Assembly: GCA_017624955.1 (NCBI GenBank)
Contig: JAGAMA010000025.1
Coordinates: forward strand, 1 to 64,000
Length of the DNA stretch: 64,000 nt
From: Alistipes sp.
Lineage (GTDB): Bacteria > Bacteroidota > Bacteroidia > Bacteroidales > Rikenellaceae
Reading direction: 5' to 3'
Shown here: positions 8,270-17,483 of the stretch, in pieces
Numbering within the stretch: the stretch's first letter is position 1
Layout of the letters: each line of letters begins with the position of its first letter
The notes under the pieces: generated by a model
What the model was told of the DNA's origin: nothing
Database searches by the model: none
The model's input: the letters and a program-made list of their open reading frames with translations, nothing else
Program-made: the position numbers and the translations under genes

Positions 8270-9646
8270 ATGAATCAATATCTCGTTGTTGGTCTTGTCT
8301 TTTTAGTGGTTATCGCTCTTTTGGCAACCAACAAGAAAGTGGTCGAGACGCTCAAGAATATCTACAAGATCGAGGAGCTGCGCAAGCGTGTGATCTACAC
8401 GATTGGCCTGCTTCTGATCTACCGCTTGGGTAGTTTCGTAGTGATTCCGGGTATCAACCCTAACGTCTTGGGCGAGGGTTCGGCGTATGCCAGCCAGTTG
8501 GAGGGCAACGGACTTCTGGGTCTGTTGAACGTCTTCTCTGGCGGTGCATTTGGTAACGCTGCCATCTTTGCACTCGGAGTCATGCCGTACATCACCGCCT
8601 CGATTATCATCCAGCTGATGGGTATGATGATCCCGTATTTCCAGAAAATGCAGAAGGAGGGTGAGAGCGGCCGCCGCAAGATGAACCAGTGGACTCGTTT
8701 CCTGACGATCGGTGTTCTGATGCTGCAGGGTCCGGCATTCATTGCCAACCTCTACCACCAGGCCCCCACGGCGTTCGTTTACGGCAATACGTTCGGTTTC
8801 GTTTGCTATGCAACGACGATCCTGATCGCCGGTACCATGTTTATTATGTGGCTCGGTGAGAAGATCACCGACAAGGGTATCGGTAACGGTATCTCGCTGA
8901 TCATTATGATCGGTATCGTGGCACGTCTTCCGCACGCGCTGTTGGCTGAGGTCAACGCCCGTTTCCAGACGGCTACCGGTAGCGCCATCATGCTGATCCT
9001 CGAGCTCGTGCTCCTGTTCCTTGTCTTCATGGCAACGATCGCGCTCGTACAGGCTGTCCGCAAGGTGCCCGTACAGTACGCCAAGCGTATCATCGGTAAC
9101 AAGCAGTATGGCGGTGTACGTCAGTACATCCCGCTGAAGATGAATGCTGCGAATGTGATGCCCATCATCTTCGCACAGGCTCTGATGTTTGTTCCGATGT
9201 TGTTCACCGGTACGGCTTTCGCAGCTGCCTTCAGCTCGATGACCGGTTTCTGGTACAACTTTACGTTGGCTGTGTTGGTAATTGCCTTCACCTACTTCTA
9301 CACGGCAATTATCATCAATCCTCAAATGATGGCCGATGACATGAAGCGCAACGGCGGCTTCATTCCGGGTGTGAAACCGGGTAAGCAGATCGTGAGCTAC
9401 ATCGACGCTATCATGACGCGTATCACCCTGCCGGGTTCGATTTTCCTGGCCATCGTGGCAATCATGCCCGCGCTGGCTATTCGATTCCTCGGTATTCAGC
9501 AGGAGTTCGCCTACTTCTATGGCGGTACGTCGCTGCTGATTATGGTGGGTGTGGTACTCGACACTCTGAAGCAGATAGAGAGCTACCTGTTGATGCGCCA
9601 CTACGATGGTCTGATGAAGACCGGCCGTATCCAGGGTCGTCATTAA
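8270..9646 (+). CDS. secY: Preprotein translocase channel subunit SecY, with an extra N-terminal hydrophobic segment
   Basis: SecY, 458 residues, the ten-helix channel of the Sec translocon in the inner membrane. The conserved KIEELRKRVIYTIGLLLIYRLGSFVVIPGI begins only near residue 33. Before it lies a strongly hydrophobic stretch (residues about 3-20, YLVVGLVFLVVIALLA) that the SecY proteins I know lack. The ATG at 8270 is the only ATG available; a GTG at 8338 would remove the extension but has no ribosome-binding sequence. The rest, including the plug region and the C-terminal cytosolic loop (MRHYDGLMKTGRIQGR), is normal. Confidence 0.96.
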   Translation: MNQYLVVGLVFLVVIALLATNKKVVETLKNIYKIEELRKRVIYTIGLLLIYRLGSFVVIPGINPNVLGEGSAYASQLEGNGLLGLLNVFSGGAFGNAAIFALGVMPYITASIIIQLMGMMIPYFQKMQKEGESGRRKMNQWTRFLTIGVLMLQGPAFIANLYHQAPTAFVYGNTFGFVCYATTILIAGTMFIMWLGEKITDKGIGNGISLIIMIGIVARLPHALLAEVNARFQTATGSAIMLILELVLLFLVFMATIALVQAVRKVPVQYAKRIIGNKQYGGVRQYIPLKMNAANVMPIIFAQALMFVPMLFTGTAFAAAFSSMTGFWYNFTLAVLVIAFTYFYTAIIINPQMMADDMKRNGGFIPGVKPGKQIVSYIDAIMTRITLPGSIFLAIVAIMPALAIRFLGIQQEFAYFYGGTSLLIMVGVVLDTLKQIESYLLMRHYDGLMKTGRIQGRH

Positions 9647-9681
9647 TAGGAGATCTTTAGAGACAAGTTAGCACAGAAAAG

Positions 9682-10452
9682 ATGATATTTCTGAAAACGG
9701 ACGAGGAGATTGAGCTCCTCCGTGAGAACAACATCTTGGTATCGAAGACCCTGGCCGAAGTGGGTCGCCACATTCGGCCGGGTGTCACGACCAAGGAGCT
9801 GGATCGAATCGCTGAGGATTTCATCCGCTCACACGGAGCCGTGCCCGCTTTCCTCGGATATCAGGGCTACCCCGCCTCGTTGTGCATTTCGGTCAACGAG
9901 CATGTGGTTCATGGTATTCCGTCGGACAAGATCGTTCTGAAGGAGGGCGATATTGTTTCGGTAGATTGCGGTACGTTTATGAAGGGGTTTGTTGGTGATT
10001 CGGCATATACGTTTGCCGTGGGAGAGGTTGCCGAGGAAGTACGACAACTGATGGAGGTCACCAAAGAAGCTCTTTATAAAGGTACAGCGCAGGCCAAGGC
10101 CGGAAATCGCGTAGGCGACATTTCGGCGGCCGTGCAGGAGTACGCCGAGAAGTTCGGCCATGGTGTCGTAAGAGAATTGGAGGGACACGGATTGGGTCGT
10201 AAGATGCACGAGGACCCGGGTGTTCCCAACTACGGCGCACGCGGCCGAGGTCCTCTGTTGAAGGAGGGCATGGTCATCTGCATTGAGCCGATGATCAACA
10301 TGGGCAATAAGTCGGTAGTATTTGAAGAGGACGGCTGGACCGTTCGTACACGAGATCGCAAACCGTCGGCACACTATGAGTTTGCCGTGGCGATCCGCAA
10401 GAACGGCCCCGACGTGCTGACGGACTTCAGCATCATCGAACAGGCTATTTAA
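9682..10452 (+). CDS. map: Methionine aminopeptidase, type I
   Basis: MetAP, 256 residues, removes the N-terminal Met from nascent proteins. The five metal ligands are visible: Asp in VSVDCGTF and in [10 protein letters not shown], His in [13 protein letters not shown], Glu in VICIEPMI and Glu in HYEFAVAI. No N-terminal zinc-finger extension, so it is the short type Ia form. Its place after secY and before infA is usual in Bacteroidetes. Confidence 0.97.
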   Translation: MIFLKTDEEIELLRENNILVSKTLAEVGRHIRPGVTTKELDRIAEDFIRSHGAVPAFLGYQGYPASLCISVNEHVVHGIPSDKIVLKEGDIVSVDCGTFMKGFVGDSAYTFAVGEVAEEVRQLMEVTKEALYKGTAQAKAGNRVGDISAAVQEYAEKFGHGVVRELEGHGLGRKMHEDPGVPNYGARGRGPLLKEGMVICIEPMINMGNKSVVFEEDGWTVRTRDRKPSAHYEFAVAIRKNGPDVLTDFSIIEQAI

Positions 10453-10465
10453 ACAACGAAGCTCT

Positions 10466-10684
10466 ATGGCAAAACAAGCTGCTATCGAACGCGATGGGAC
10501 GATCATCGAGGCCTTGTCGAACGCAATGTTCCGCGTTGAGTTGGACAACGGCCATGTATTGACGGCCCACATTTCGGGAAAGATGCGAATGCACTACATT
10601 AAGATCCTTCCCGGAGACAAAGTAAAGGTTGAGATGACCCCCTATGATTTGACGAAGGGTCGCATCTCGTTCCGTTACAAATAA
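10466..10684 (+). CDS. infA: Translation initiation factor IF-1
   Basis: IF-1, 72 residues, a single S1/OB domain that occupies the ribosomal A site during initiation. It starts [17 protein letters not shown] and includes [20 protein letters not shown]. Thirteen bases separate it from map. Normal length and composition. Confidence 0.98.
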   Translation: MAKQAAIERDGTIIEALSNAMFRVELDNGHVLTAHISGKMRMHYIKILPGDKVKVEMTPYDLTKGRISFRYK

Positions 10685-10719
10685 CCAAGGAGAAAATTAA
10701 CCAGATTGCTTGAAAAATC

Positions 10720-10836
10720 ATGAAAGTAAAAGCATCCATCAAGAAGCGTAGCGAGGATTGCAAGATCGTGAAGCGTAAGGGTAAGCTCTACGTGATCTGC
10801 AAGAAGAATCCTAAGTTTAAAATGCGCCAAGGTTAA
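10720..10836 (+). CDS. rpmJ: Ribosomal protein L36 (bL36)
   Basis: A 38-codon gene between infA and rpsM, translating as a protein that starts [20 protein letters not shown] and ends [10 protein letters not shown]. Two cysteines (14 and 27) remain in the ribbon, but the usual second CxxC partner and the His are not all present, so zinc binding is uncertain; this reduced pattern is familiar from Bacteroidetes. The position is the standard one for rpmJ. Confidence 0.95.
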   Translation: MKVKASIKKRSEDCKIVKRKGKLYVICKKNPKFKMRQG

Positions 10837-10863
10837 ACCAATTAAAGAAGAAAAAGAAACATT

Positions 10864-11244
10864 ATGGCACGTATTGTCGGTGTAGATTTACCCAAGAATA
10901 AGAGAGGCGAGATCGGTCTGACCTATATCTACGGTATCGGTCGTTCGACGGCTCGTCAGATTCTCGACGTAGCAGGTATCAGCTACGAGATTAAGGTCCA
11001 GGACTGGACCGATGAGCAGGTAGGTGCAATTCGTTCGACGATTGCCGACCTGGGTCTGAAGGTAGAGGGCGAGTGCCGTTCGCTCGTTCAGCTCAACATC
11101 AAGCGCCTGATGGATATCGGTTGCTATCGCGGCATCCGTCACCGTCTGGGTCTTCCGCTTCGTGGTCAGTCGACCAAGAACAACGCCCGTACGCGTAAGG
11201 GTAAGAAGAAGACTGTAGCAAACAAGAAGAAGGCAACGAAGTAA
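10864..11244 (+). CDS. rpsM: Ribosomal protein S13 (uS13)
   Basis: S13, 126 residues, at the head of the 30S subunit and contacting P-site tRNA and L5. It begins [20 protein letters not shown]; the helix-two-turn-helix region ([20 protein letters not shown]) and the basic C-terminal tail ([15 protein letters not shown]) are present. First gene of the alpha part of the cluster, 13 bases before rpsK. Confidence 0.98.
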   Translation: MARIVGVDLPKNKRGEIGLTYIYGIGRSTARQILDVAGISYEIKVQDWTDEQVGAIRSTIADLGLKVEGECRSLVQLNIKRLMDIGCYRGIRHRLGLPLRGQSTKNNARTRKGKKKTVANKKKATK

Positions 11245-11257
11245 TCTTTAGAGAATT

Positions 11258-11647
11258 ATGGCAAAGAAGACTGTTACAACTAAGAAGAAGGTTGTTAAGG
11301 TTGGTTTGGTGGGCAACGCCTATGTACACTCGACCTTTAACAACGTGATCATCACGATCACGAACGAGAACGGTGATGTCATCAGCTGGTCGTCGGCCGG
11401 TAAGATGGGTTTCCGTGGTTCGAAGAAGAATACTCCGTATGCAGCACAGACCTCGGCCGCAGACTGCGCTAAGGTAGCTTACGATATGGGTCTGCGCAAG
11501 GTGAAGGTATACGTTAAGGGTCCGGGTCAGGGTCGTGAGTCGGCCGTGCGTACGATCCACGGTGCCGGTATCGAGGTAATGGAGATTATCGACGTTACGC
11601 CGCTGCCGCACAACGGTTGCCGTGCTCCTAACCGTCGTAAGGTATAA
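11258..11647 (+). CDS. rpsK: Ribosomal protein S11 (uS11)
   Basis: S11, 129 residues, on the 30S platform near the E-site codon. Basic N-terminal tail ([15 protein letters not shown]), conserved [15 protein letters not shown] and C-terminal [16 protein letters not shown] 62-base gap follows before rpsD, AT-rich, without clear promoter or terminator. Confidence 0.98.
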   Translation: MAKKTVTTKKKVVKVGLVGNAYVHSTFNNVIITITNENGDVISWSSAGKMGFRGSKKNTPYAAQTSAADCAKVAYDMGLRKVKVYVKGPGQGRESAVRTIHGAGIEVMEIIDVTPLPHNGCRAPNRRKV

Positions 11648-11709
11648 TGTTGGTGTTATACACAAGCGAAGTTAAGGAGTAAAAACAAACTAAAAAAAAG
11701 TAGAAAACA

Positions 11710-12318
11710 ATGGGAAAGTATATTGGACCTAAATCGAAGATCGCCCGTAAGTTCGGCGAAGCTATCTATGGTGCTGATAAGGTACTCGAGAAGCGCAACT
11801 ATCCTCCCGGACAGCACGGTCTGGCACGCAAGCGCAAGAAGGTATCGGAGTATGGTACGCAGCTGAGCGAGAAGCAGAAGGCAAAGTACACCTACGGTCT
11901 GCTGGAGAAGCAGTTCTCGCGCACCTATGAGCAGGCTGCCCGTATGGGTGGTATCACGGGTGAGAATCTGCTGAAGCTGCTCGAGTGCCGTCTGGACAAC
12001 GTAGTATATCGTCTGGGTATTGCCCCGACGCGTGCTGCTGCCCGTCAGCTTGTTTCGCACTGCCATATCTGCGTAAACGGCTCTGTTGTCAACATTCCTT
12101 CGTACTCGCTGCGCGCCGGTGATGTAGTATCGGTACGCGAGAAGTCGAAGAGCCTGGAGGTAATTACCAATTCGCTGGCCGGTGGCTCGAAGAGCCGCTA
12201 TGCATGGCTCGAGTGGGACGGTGCCACGATGAGTGGTAAGTTCCTGCAGAAGCCCGAGCGCGAGGAGATTCCCGAGAACATCAAGGAGCAGCTCATCGTC
12301 GAGTTGTACTCGAAGTAG
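11710..12318 (+). CDS. rpsD: Ribosomal protein S4 (uS4)
   Basis: S4, 202 residues, a primary 16S-binding protein and translational-fidelity factor. The N-terminus has no zinc-binding cysteines (zinc-free form). The S4 RNA-binding domain lies around residues 92-155 ([20 protein letters not shown] and [16 protein letters not shown]). Twenty-one bases separate it from rpoA. Confidence 0.98.
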   Translation: MGKYIGPKSKIARKFGEAIYGADKVLEKRNYPPGQHGLARKRKKVSEYGTQLSEKQKAKYTYGLLEKQFSRTYEQAARMGGITGENLLKLLECRLDNVVYRLGIAPTRAAARQLVSHCHICVNGSVVNIPSYSLRAGDVVSVREKSKSLEVITNSLAGGSKSRYAWLEWDGATMSGKFLQKPEREEIPENIKEQLIVELYSK

Positions 12319-12339
12319 TAAATAAACAAATTCAAGATT

Positions 12340-13332
12340 ATGGCAATATTAGCATTCCAGAAGCCTGAAAAGGTCATTATGCTCGAATCTACTTCGTCGT
12401 TCGGAAAGTTTGAGTTCCGACCGCTGGAGCCCGGATTCGGTCGTACTGTAGGTAATGCCTTGCGCCGTATCCTGCTCTCGTCGCTCGAGGGTTATGCGAT
12501 TACGACCGTTAAGGTAGCCGGTGTCGACCACGAGTTCGCCGCCATCCCCGGCGTGAAGGAGGATATGTTACACATCATCCTCTTCCTGAAGCAGATTCGA
12601 TTTATCCGCACGGTGGACAACCAGGATACCGAGAAGGTGTCGATCAACGTAGCGGGTGTGACGGAGCTGACTGCCGGATATATCTCGAATTACCTGTCGT
12701 TCTTCAAAGTACTGAACCCCGATCTGGTTATCTGCCACCTGGCTCCCGGAACCAAGATGCAGATCACGCTGACGATCGGCAAGGGCCGTGGTTATGTTCC
12801 CGCCGAGGAGAACAAGCCCGCCGATGCCGAGTTTGGTACGCTCGCGATTGACTCGATCTTCACGCCTATCAAGAACGTGAAGTACTCGATCGAGGATTAC
12901 CGCGTAGAGCAGCGCACGGACTACGAGAAACTGAATTTGGAAATTACTACCGACGGTTCGATTCACCCCAAGGATGCTCTGAAGGAGGCCGCCAAGATCC
13001 TGATCCAGCACTTCATGCTCTTCTCGGACGAGAAGATCACGGTGAACATGGAGGATAAGAACGGCGCCGAGGAGTTCGACGAGGATGTTCTGCACATGCG
13101 ACAGCTGCTGAAGACCAAGCTTTCGGATCAGGATCTGAGCGTTCGCGCACTGAACTGCCTGAAGGCCGCCGACGTGGATACGCTTGGCGATTTGGTAAAG
13201 CTCAACCGCAACGACCTGCTGAAGTTCCGCAACTTCGGTAAGAAGTCGCTCACGGAGCTTGACGAGCTGCTGGCATCGCTGAACTTGAAGTTCGGAATGG
13301 ACGTATCAATCTACAAACTTGACAAAGATTAA
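12340..13332 (+). CDS. rpoA: RNA polymerase alpha subunit
   Basis: RpoA, 330 residues. The N-terminal assembly domain (residues 1-235) includes [23 protein letters not shown], which drives dimerisation; the C-terminal domain (about 255-325) with [20 protein letters not shown] and [17 protein letters not shown] is the helix-hairpin-helix unit that binds UP elements and activators. Seven bases after its stop region rplQ begins, the standard order. Confidence 0.98.
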   Translation: MAILAFQKPEKVIMLESTSSFGKFEFRPLEPGFGRTVGNALRRILLSSLEGYAITTVKVAGVDHEFAAIPGVKEDMLHIILFLKQIRFIRTVDNQDTEKVSINVAGVTELTAGYISNYLSFFKVLNPDLVICHLAPGTKMQITLTIGKGRGYVPAEENKPADAEFGTLAIDSIFTPIKNVKYSIEDYRVEQRTDYEKLNLEITTDGSIHPKDALKEAAKILIQHFMLFSDEKITVNMEDKNGAEEFDEDVLHMRQLLKTKLSDQDLSVRALNCLKAADVDTLGDLVKLNRNDLLKFRNFGKKSLTELDELLASLNLKFGMDVSIYKLDKD

Positions 13333-13338
13333 AGCACT

Positions 13339-13902
13339 ATGAGACATAACAAAAACTTTAACCACCTCGGTCGCCAGGCAGGTCACCGCAAGGCGCTGAT
13401 GTCGAACATGGCATCGTCGCTGATCCTGCACAAGCGTATCGAGACCACGGTTGCCAAGGCCAAGGCCCTGCGTCAGTTCGTTGAGCCCCTGGTAACCAAG
13501 TCGAAGGAGGATACCACCCACTCGCGTCGTGTTGTATTCTCGTACCTGAAGCAGAAGGAGGCCGTTACGGAGTTGTTCCGCACGATCGCCCCGAAGATTG
13601 CTGAGCGCAACGGCGGTTACACGCGTATCCTGAAGACGGGCTTCCGTCTGGGTGACGCTGCCGAGATGTGCATCATCGAGTTCGTTGATTTCAACGAGGC
13701 CTACACGCTGGGTGTTACGCCGGCCGCTGCTGCTGCCGAGGCTAAGCCCAAGACGCGTCGTTCGCGCTCGAAGAAGACGACGGATGCCGTTGAGGATGCT
13801 ACCGTAGTGGAGAAGAAGGCTGCTCCGAAGGCTGCCCCGAAGGCTGCTAAGGCTTCGGCTCCGAAGGTGGCTAAGAAGACCAACGTGGGTAAGAAGATGT
13901 AA
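13339..13902 (+). CDS. rplQ: Ribosomal protein L17 (bL17) with a long Ala/Lys tail
   Basis: L17, 187 residues. The first 125 residues are the conserved domain ([20 protein letters not shown] and the [20 protein letters not shown] block). The remaining 60 are a low-complexity tail rich in Ala, Lys and Pro with repeated [10 protein letters not shown]-type units, absent in E. coli L17 (127 residues) but common in Bacteroidetes. It closes the ribosomal cluster; a palindromic repeat and two terminators follow. Confidence 0.97.
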   Translation: MRHNKNFNHLGRQAGHRKALMSNMASSLILHKRIETTVAKAKALRQFVEPLVTKSKEDTTHSRRVVFSYLKQKEAVTELFRTIAPKIAERNGGYTRILKTGFRLGDAAEMCIIEFVDFNEAYTLGVTPAAAAAEAKPKTRRSRSKKTTDAVEDATVVEKKAAPKAAPKAAKASAPKVAKKTNVGKKM

Positions 13903-13916
13903 TTTTCGCCTTTGCC

Positions 13917-14015
13917 TGGTTGGCTATTTTGGCGTTTCCCTCGCGACAAAATTGCTCACATACGTCAGTATGCTCCGCATTTTGTCACTTCGGGGGCCTA
14001 AAAATAGCTCAACCA
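13917..14015. repeat. Long palindromic repeat, variable-stem family, copy 1
   Basis: An imperfect palindrome just downstream of rplQ. The outer arms TGGTTGGCTATTTTGGC (13917-13933) and 13996-14015 are complementary apart from two small bulges. The inner arms GACAAAAT (13945-13952) and ATTTTGTC (13979-13986) are perfect. The apex is CATAC-GTCA-GTATG (13959-13972) flanked by CTCA and CTCCGC. The apex resembles the copies at 53295 and 59564, while both stems have unrelated sequence. Confidence 0.75.
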
Positions 14016-14040
14016 TCCAAACGCTTATATTGCATTTCAT

Positions 14041-14072
14041 AAAAACGAGATCCGAACGGGTCTCGTTTTTTG
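14041..14072 (+). terminator. Terminator of the rplQ transcript
   Basis: Arms ACGAGATCC and GGGTCTCGT around a GAAC loop, then a run of T; a run of A precedes it, so it may also work on the other strand. Confidence 0.85.
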
Positions 14073-14093
14073 TTCTGTCGAAGGGACATAGAA

Positions 14094-14126
14094 GGGTGCT
14101 CTTAGCACCCCAAGCCTTGAAATCCC
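14094..14126. repeat. Small hairpin and fragment of the palindromic repeat family
   Basis: GGGTGCT-CTT-AGCACCC at 14094-14110 is followed by CAAGCCTTGAAATCCC (14111-14126), a 16-base match to 59651-59666 in copy 3. It looks like the right-hand arm of a decayed copy. Confidence 0.5.
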
Positions 14127-14147
14127 CACCTCATACGAAATTCCTAT

Positions 14148-14180
14148 AAAAACGGGACCTTTCGGGGTCCCGTTTTTTTT
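14148..14180 (+). terminator. Second terminator, upstream of the hydrolase gene
   Basis: Arms ACGGGACC and GGTCCCGT around TTTCGG-type loop bases, preceded by A and followed by eight T. Together with the terminator at 14041 it isolates the next gene from ribosomal transcription. Confidence 0.85.
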
Positions 14181-14192
14181 GTGTCATTTCTT

Positions 14193-14264
14193 CAGTAGGC
14201 CCAGTAGCCCCAGTAGCCCCAGTAGGCCCAGTCGCCTCAGCCGCCTCAGTAGCCCCAGCCGCCC
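14193..14264. repeat. Imperfect 9-bp tandem repeat, eight units
   Basis: Eight units of the form CAGTAGCCC (variants CAGTAGGCC, CAGTCGCCT, CAGCCGCCT, CAGCCGCCC), ending eight bases before the promoter of the next gene. An open frame through it would give a Ser/Pro/Arg repeat joined to the hydrolase, but the promoter lies downstream of the repeat, so it is not translated. Confidence 0.8.
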
Positions 14265-14271
14265 CACTCTA

Positions 14272-14302
14272 TTTGCTTCTTGGGAAATTTTTCGTATCTT
14301 TG
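14272..14302 (+). promoter_or_regulatory. Promoter of the alpha/beta hydrolase gene
   Basis: TTTG at 14272-14275 and TATCTTTG at 14295-14302, spacer 19. The predicted start near 14309 leaves a very short leader before the ATG at 14317. Confidence 0.75.
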
Positions 14303-14316
14303 AGAAAACGATTCGT

Positions 14317-15681
14317 ATGAAACGCCTTGCACTTTTTCTATGCTACCTTCTTCTTCCGCTCTCGCTCCTGGCGCAGGAGGGAACATGGAGTGGACGGCTC
14401 GATGTAGGCGGTCAGAAGCTCCGCCTGGTTTTCCACCTCACGCAGCAGGGCGAGGGGTGGCGTGCCACGATGGATAGCCCCGATCAGGGTGCGAAGGGCA
14501 TCCCCGTCGATGCCGTGGAGGTCACTCCGTTAGGGCTTACGCTCTCGATTGAGGCGCTTCGGGCAACCTATGCGGGCGGATTTATGGGCAAGGACAACCT
14601 GATCGGCACCTTTACGCAGCAGGGACATAGCTTCTCGCTGATGCTTACGCGCGGCGAACCGGAGCGCCCCAAGCGCCCGCAAGAGCCGCAAAAGCCCTAT
14701 CCCTACCGCGCGGAGGAGGTGTCGTTTGTGAGCCGCGACAACGGGCTGGAACTGCACGGTACGCTCACGCTGCCGCAGGGCGAGGGTCGCTATCCCGCGA
14801 TTGTGCTGGTGACGGGTAGCGGTACGCAGAACCGCGATGAGGAGCTGATGGATCATAAGCCCTTCCTCGTCCTGGCCGACCGCCTGACGCGGGCAGGATA
14901 TGCCGTTCTGCGCTACGACGACCGAGGCTTTGGTGCATCCGTGGAGGAGCAGCAACGCCTGCAATACTCCACGACCGACCACCTGATGTTAGATGCCCTG
15001 GGGGCGTTCGATTTTCTCTTGCAACATGCGGCGATCGACCCTTCGAAGGTCGGCATCGGAGGTCATAGTGAGGGTGGCACGATTGCCGTGATGGCCGTAG
15101 CCGAGGAGCCGCGCGTGGCCTTTGTCGTCTCGCTGGCCGGTATGATGACAACGGGAGCCGAGCTCCTTGCCACGCAAAACTACCAACTGATGCAGGCGCA
15201 AGGGCTGCCCGAGCCGATGGCTGCCGGATATGCGCGTGCGTTGAAACGCCTCTATGTAAAGTGGCAGGAGCTATCGCCCGAGGAGCTGACCGCGGAGGTC
15301 GATCGCCTGGTGGCGGAGTGCGTAAGTGGGGAGCAGCTCCCTGCACCGCTCATCGAAAACCTGAAGGTGGTGGCCGCAGGGGCGCAAACCCCCTGGCTCT
15401 ACCGCTTCGTGCGGCTCGACCCCTTGGCCCAGGTGGAGCGGGTGGCAGATCGCCCGATTTGGGCCGCCAATGGCACACGGGATTTGCAGGTCGATGCCGA
15501 GCAGAACCTCGGACGACTGGAGGCACTGCACAGCCCCCACATCACCACGCGCCGCTTCGAGGGGATGAACCACCTCCTCCAGCCCTGCACAACGGGGCTC
15601 ACGACCGAGTATGGACAAATCGAAACGACCCTCGCCGAGGAGGTGATGACCGCCCTCATCGAGTGGCTCGATAAGCAATAA
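14317..15681 (+). CDS. Secreted alpha/beta hydrolase (S9/S33-like esterase or peptidase)
   Basis: A 454-residue protein with a signal peptide of about 19 residues ending in LLAQ. Residues about 20-115 form a beta-rich N-terminal domain (GTWSGRLDVGGQKLRLVFHL) found before hydrolase domains in many Bacteroidetes proteins. The alpha/beta hydrolase part has the nucleophile elbow GGHSEGG, an upstream VTGSGTQNRDE oxyanion segment and a late His in EGMNHLLQ. I chose the ATG at 14317 over an upstream frame because of the promoter and the signal peptide. Substrate unknown; family members cleave esters or short peptides. The GDPD gene follows nine bases later, so the two are probably co-transcribed. 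Confidence 0.85.
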   Translation: MKRLALFLCYLLLPLSLLAQEGTWSGRLDVGGQKLRLVFHLTQQGEGWRATMDSPDQGAKGIPVDAVEVTPLGLTLSIEALRATYAGGFMGKDNLIGTFTQQGHSFSLMLTRGEPERPKRPQEPQKPYPYRAEEVSFVSRDNGLELHGTLTLPQGEGRYPAIVLVTGSGTQNRDEELMDHKPFLVLADRLTRAGYAVLRYDDRGFGASVEEQQRLQYSTTDHLMLDALGAFDFLLQHAAIDPSKVGIGGHSEGGTIAVMAVAEEPRVAFVVSLAGMMTTGAELLATQNYQLMQAQGLPEPMAAGYARALKRLYVKWQELSPEELTAEVDRLVAECVSGEQLPAPLIENLKVVAAGAQTPWLYRFVRLDPLAQVERVADRPIWAANGTRDLQVDAEQNLGRLEALHSPHITTRRFEGMNHLLQPCTTGLTTEYGQIETTLAEEVMTALIEWLDKQ

Positions 15682-15689
15682 AGGAGCAG

Positions 15690-16442
15690 ATGAAAAATTG
15701 GTTTTTGGCCCTGGCGTTGTTCGTGACTGCGGGGGCATGGGCACAGCCCAAGGTGATTGCCCACCGTGGCTATTGGACGGCCGAGGGGTCGGCGCAAAAT
15801 TCGCTCACCTCCTGGTCGGAGGCCGATCGGGTGGGGTGCCACGGCTCGGAGTTTGATGTATGGATCACGGGCGATAATCGGCTGGTTGTGAATCACGACC
15901 GCGTGCAGAAGGGGACGGATATCGACATGACCACCGCCACGGCGCGCGAGATTCGCAAAATCATCCTCCCCAATGGCGAACCGATCCCGACCCTCGATGC
16001 CTACCTCCGTTTAGCCCAATCGACCCCTGCCACGCGCCTGATCCTGGAGCTGAAGACCCACCCGTTTGTGCGTGAGGATGTGGCCGTGAAGAAGATTGTG
16101 CGCCGTCTGCGCCGCCTGGGGCTCTTGGAGCGTACCGACTTTATCTCCTTCTCGCTCAACGCCTGCCTCGCCTTCCGCAAGGCCCTCCCCGAGGCGCGCA
16201 TCTACTACCTCACGGGCGATATCGCACCCAAGGCGGTGAAGAACCTGCTCCTCACGGGCATCGACTACTCGATGGCCACCCTGCGCCAACACCCCGAGTG
16301 GATTGCCGAGGCGCATCAGCTAGGGCTGGAGGTCAATGTTTGGACCGTGAATCGGGAGGAGGATATGCGCCAATGTATCGCCTGGGGCGTGGATTATATT
16401 ACGACGGATTACCCCGAGCGGTTGCAGGCACTACTTCGGTAA
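15690..16442 (+). CDS. Exported glycerophosphodiester phosphodiesterase
   Basis: A 250-residue protein of the GDPD family, which hydrolyses glycerophosphodiesters to glycerol 3-phosphate and an alcohol. A signal peptide of about 18 residues ending in AWAQ puts it in the periplasm. The catalytic His-Arg pair is in IAHRGYW, the metal ligands Glu and Asp in SEFDVWIT and the second His in VVNHDRV; the TIM-barrel end WTVNREEDM and ITTDYPE are typical. It shares a transcript with the hydrolase upstream and is closed by the terminator at 16447. Confidence 0.92.
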   Translation: MKNWFLALALFVTAGAWAQPKVIAHRGYWTAEGSAQNSLTSWSEADRVGCHGSEFDVWITGDNRLVVNHDRVQKGTDIDMTTATAREIRKIILPNGEPIPTLDAYLRLAQSTPATRLILELKTHPFVREDVAVKKIVRRLRRLGLLERTDFISFSLNACLAFRKALPEARIYYLTGDIAPKAVKNLLLTGIDYSMATLRQHPEWIAEAHQLGLEVNVWTVNREEDMRQCIAWGVDYITTDYPERLQALLR

Positions 16443-16446
16443 ACCA

Positions 16447-16484
16447 AAAACGGCTGATCCTTTCGGGTCAGCCGTTTTTTTGTC
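16447..16484. terminator. Terminator between the GDPD gene and tpiA
   Basis: Arms AACGGCTGA and TCAGCCGTT with loop around TCCTTTCGGG, flanked by A and T runs. It serves the GDPD gene and, read on the minus strand, also tpiA. Confidence 0.85.
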
Positions 16485-16497
16485 GCTTGAGAGCGGA

Positions 16498-17256
16498 TTA
16501 GGCCATGAAGCCCTTGCCGATAGCGATGAAGTCCTCAGCCTTGAGGGCTGCACCACCGATCAGACCACCGTCTACATCCTCCTTGGCGAAGATCTCGGCG
16601 GCGTTCGACGGCTTGCACGAACCACCGTAGAGGATCGGGCACTCGGCAGCAGCTGCGCCGAACTTCGAAGCCAGCACCTCGCGGATGTAGGCGTGAATCT
16701 CCTGTGCCTGCTCGGCCGTAGCGGTCTTACCCGTACCAATAGCCCAAACCGGCTCGTAGGCGATTACGAGGTTCTTGAACTGCTCCTCCGTCAGGTTGAA
16801 AACAACCTCCTCGATCTGAGCCTTGCAAACAGCGAAGTGGTTGCCGGCCTCGCGCTCGTCGAGGTTCTCACCTACGCAGTAGATCGGCGTCAGACCGTTG
16901 GCGTAAGCCTGCTCCATCTTCTTGTTCAGCGTCTCCGACGTCTCGCCGTAGTACTGACGGCGCTCCGAGTGGCCGAGGATCACATACTTGCAACCCAGGG
17001 CAGCGATCATCGAAGCGGCTACCTCACCCGTGTAGGCACCCTTGGCCTCGGCAGCGCAGTTCTGCGCACCCAGCTCAACCTTCGAACCCTTCAGCGCCTC
17101 GGCTACCTGTGCGAGGTGCGTGAACGGGGGGCATACGATGAAGTTTACGCAATCGCAAACCTCCGAGCTCTTGGCTACTACGCCCTGAGCCAACTCAACG
17201 CCCTCTGCGGGGAGGGTATTCATCTTCCAGTTACCTGCTACAATCTTCTTTCTCAT
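16498..17256 (-). CDS. tpiA: Triosephosphate isomerase
   Basis: TIM, 252 residues, interconverts dihydroxyacetone phosphate and glyceraldehyde 3-phosphate. Visible parts are the active-site Lys in GNWKMN (Lys11), the His in LGHSERR, the catalytic Glu in [14 protein letters not shown] with the flexible loop 6, and the phosphate-binding GGAALK near the end. Normal length. It lies about 230 bases downstream of lysS on the same strand and is probably expressed on its own. Confidence 0.98.
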   Translation of the reverse strand: MRKKIVAGNWKMNTLPAEGVELAQGVVAKSSEVCDCVNFIVCPPFTHLAQVAEALKGSKVELGAQNCAAEAKGAYTGEVAASMIAALGCKYVILGHSERRQYYGETSETLNKKMEQAYANGLTPIYCVGENLDEREAGNHFAVCKAQIEEVVFNLTEEQFKNLVIAYEPVWAIGTGKTATAEQAQEIHAYIREVLASKFGAAAAECPILYGGSCKPSNAAEIFAKEDVDGGLIGGAALKAEDFIAIGKGFMA

Positions 17257-17313
17257 TTTGCTAACTAATGTTTATGTGTTAAATACTCAGTTCTCTTTAT
17301 CGTGTCTTGTTTC

Positions 17314-17414
17314 TGCCGCCTTTGGCGGCATCTTGCAGATTTTACCCACCTCTTTTTATTGATTGCAAACTCAATATAAAAGCGGTTTCTAAACCGCCCC
17401 GCCTTAGGCAGGGG
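17314..17414. other. Hairpin cluster between lysS and tpiA
   Basis: Three inverted repeats: TGCCGCC/GGCGGCA (17314-17330), GCGGTTT/AAACCGC (17382-17397) and a CCCCGCC/GGCAGGGG pair (17397-17414). None has a long T run on the minus strand, so they are weak candidates for the lysS terminator; no clear tpiA promoter was found. Confidence 0.4.
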
Positions 17415-17483
17415 CTTGGTCGCTATGGCTCACTGCATTTTTACGGCCGTTGATTCAATTCTAAATTTTGAATTCCCCGAATC

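Noticed and set aside
14179-14316. N-terminal extension of the hydrolase through the tandem repeat
   Set aside because: The promoter at 14272-14302 lies downstream of that start, and the ATG at 14317 begins a proper signal peptide.
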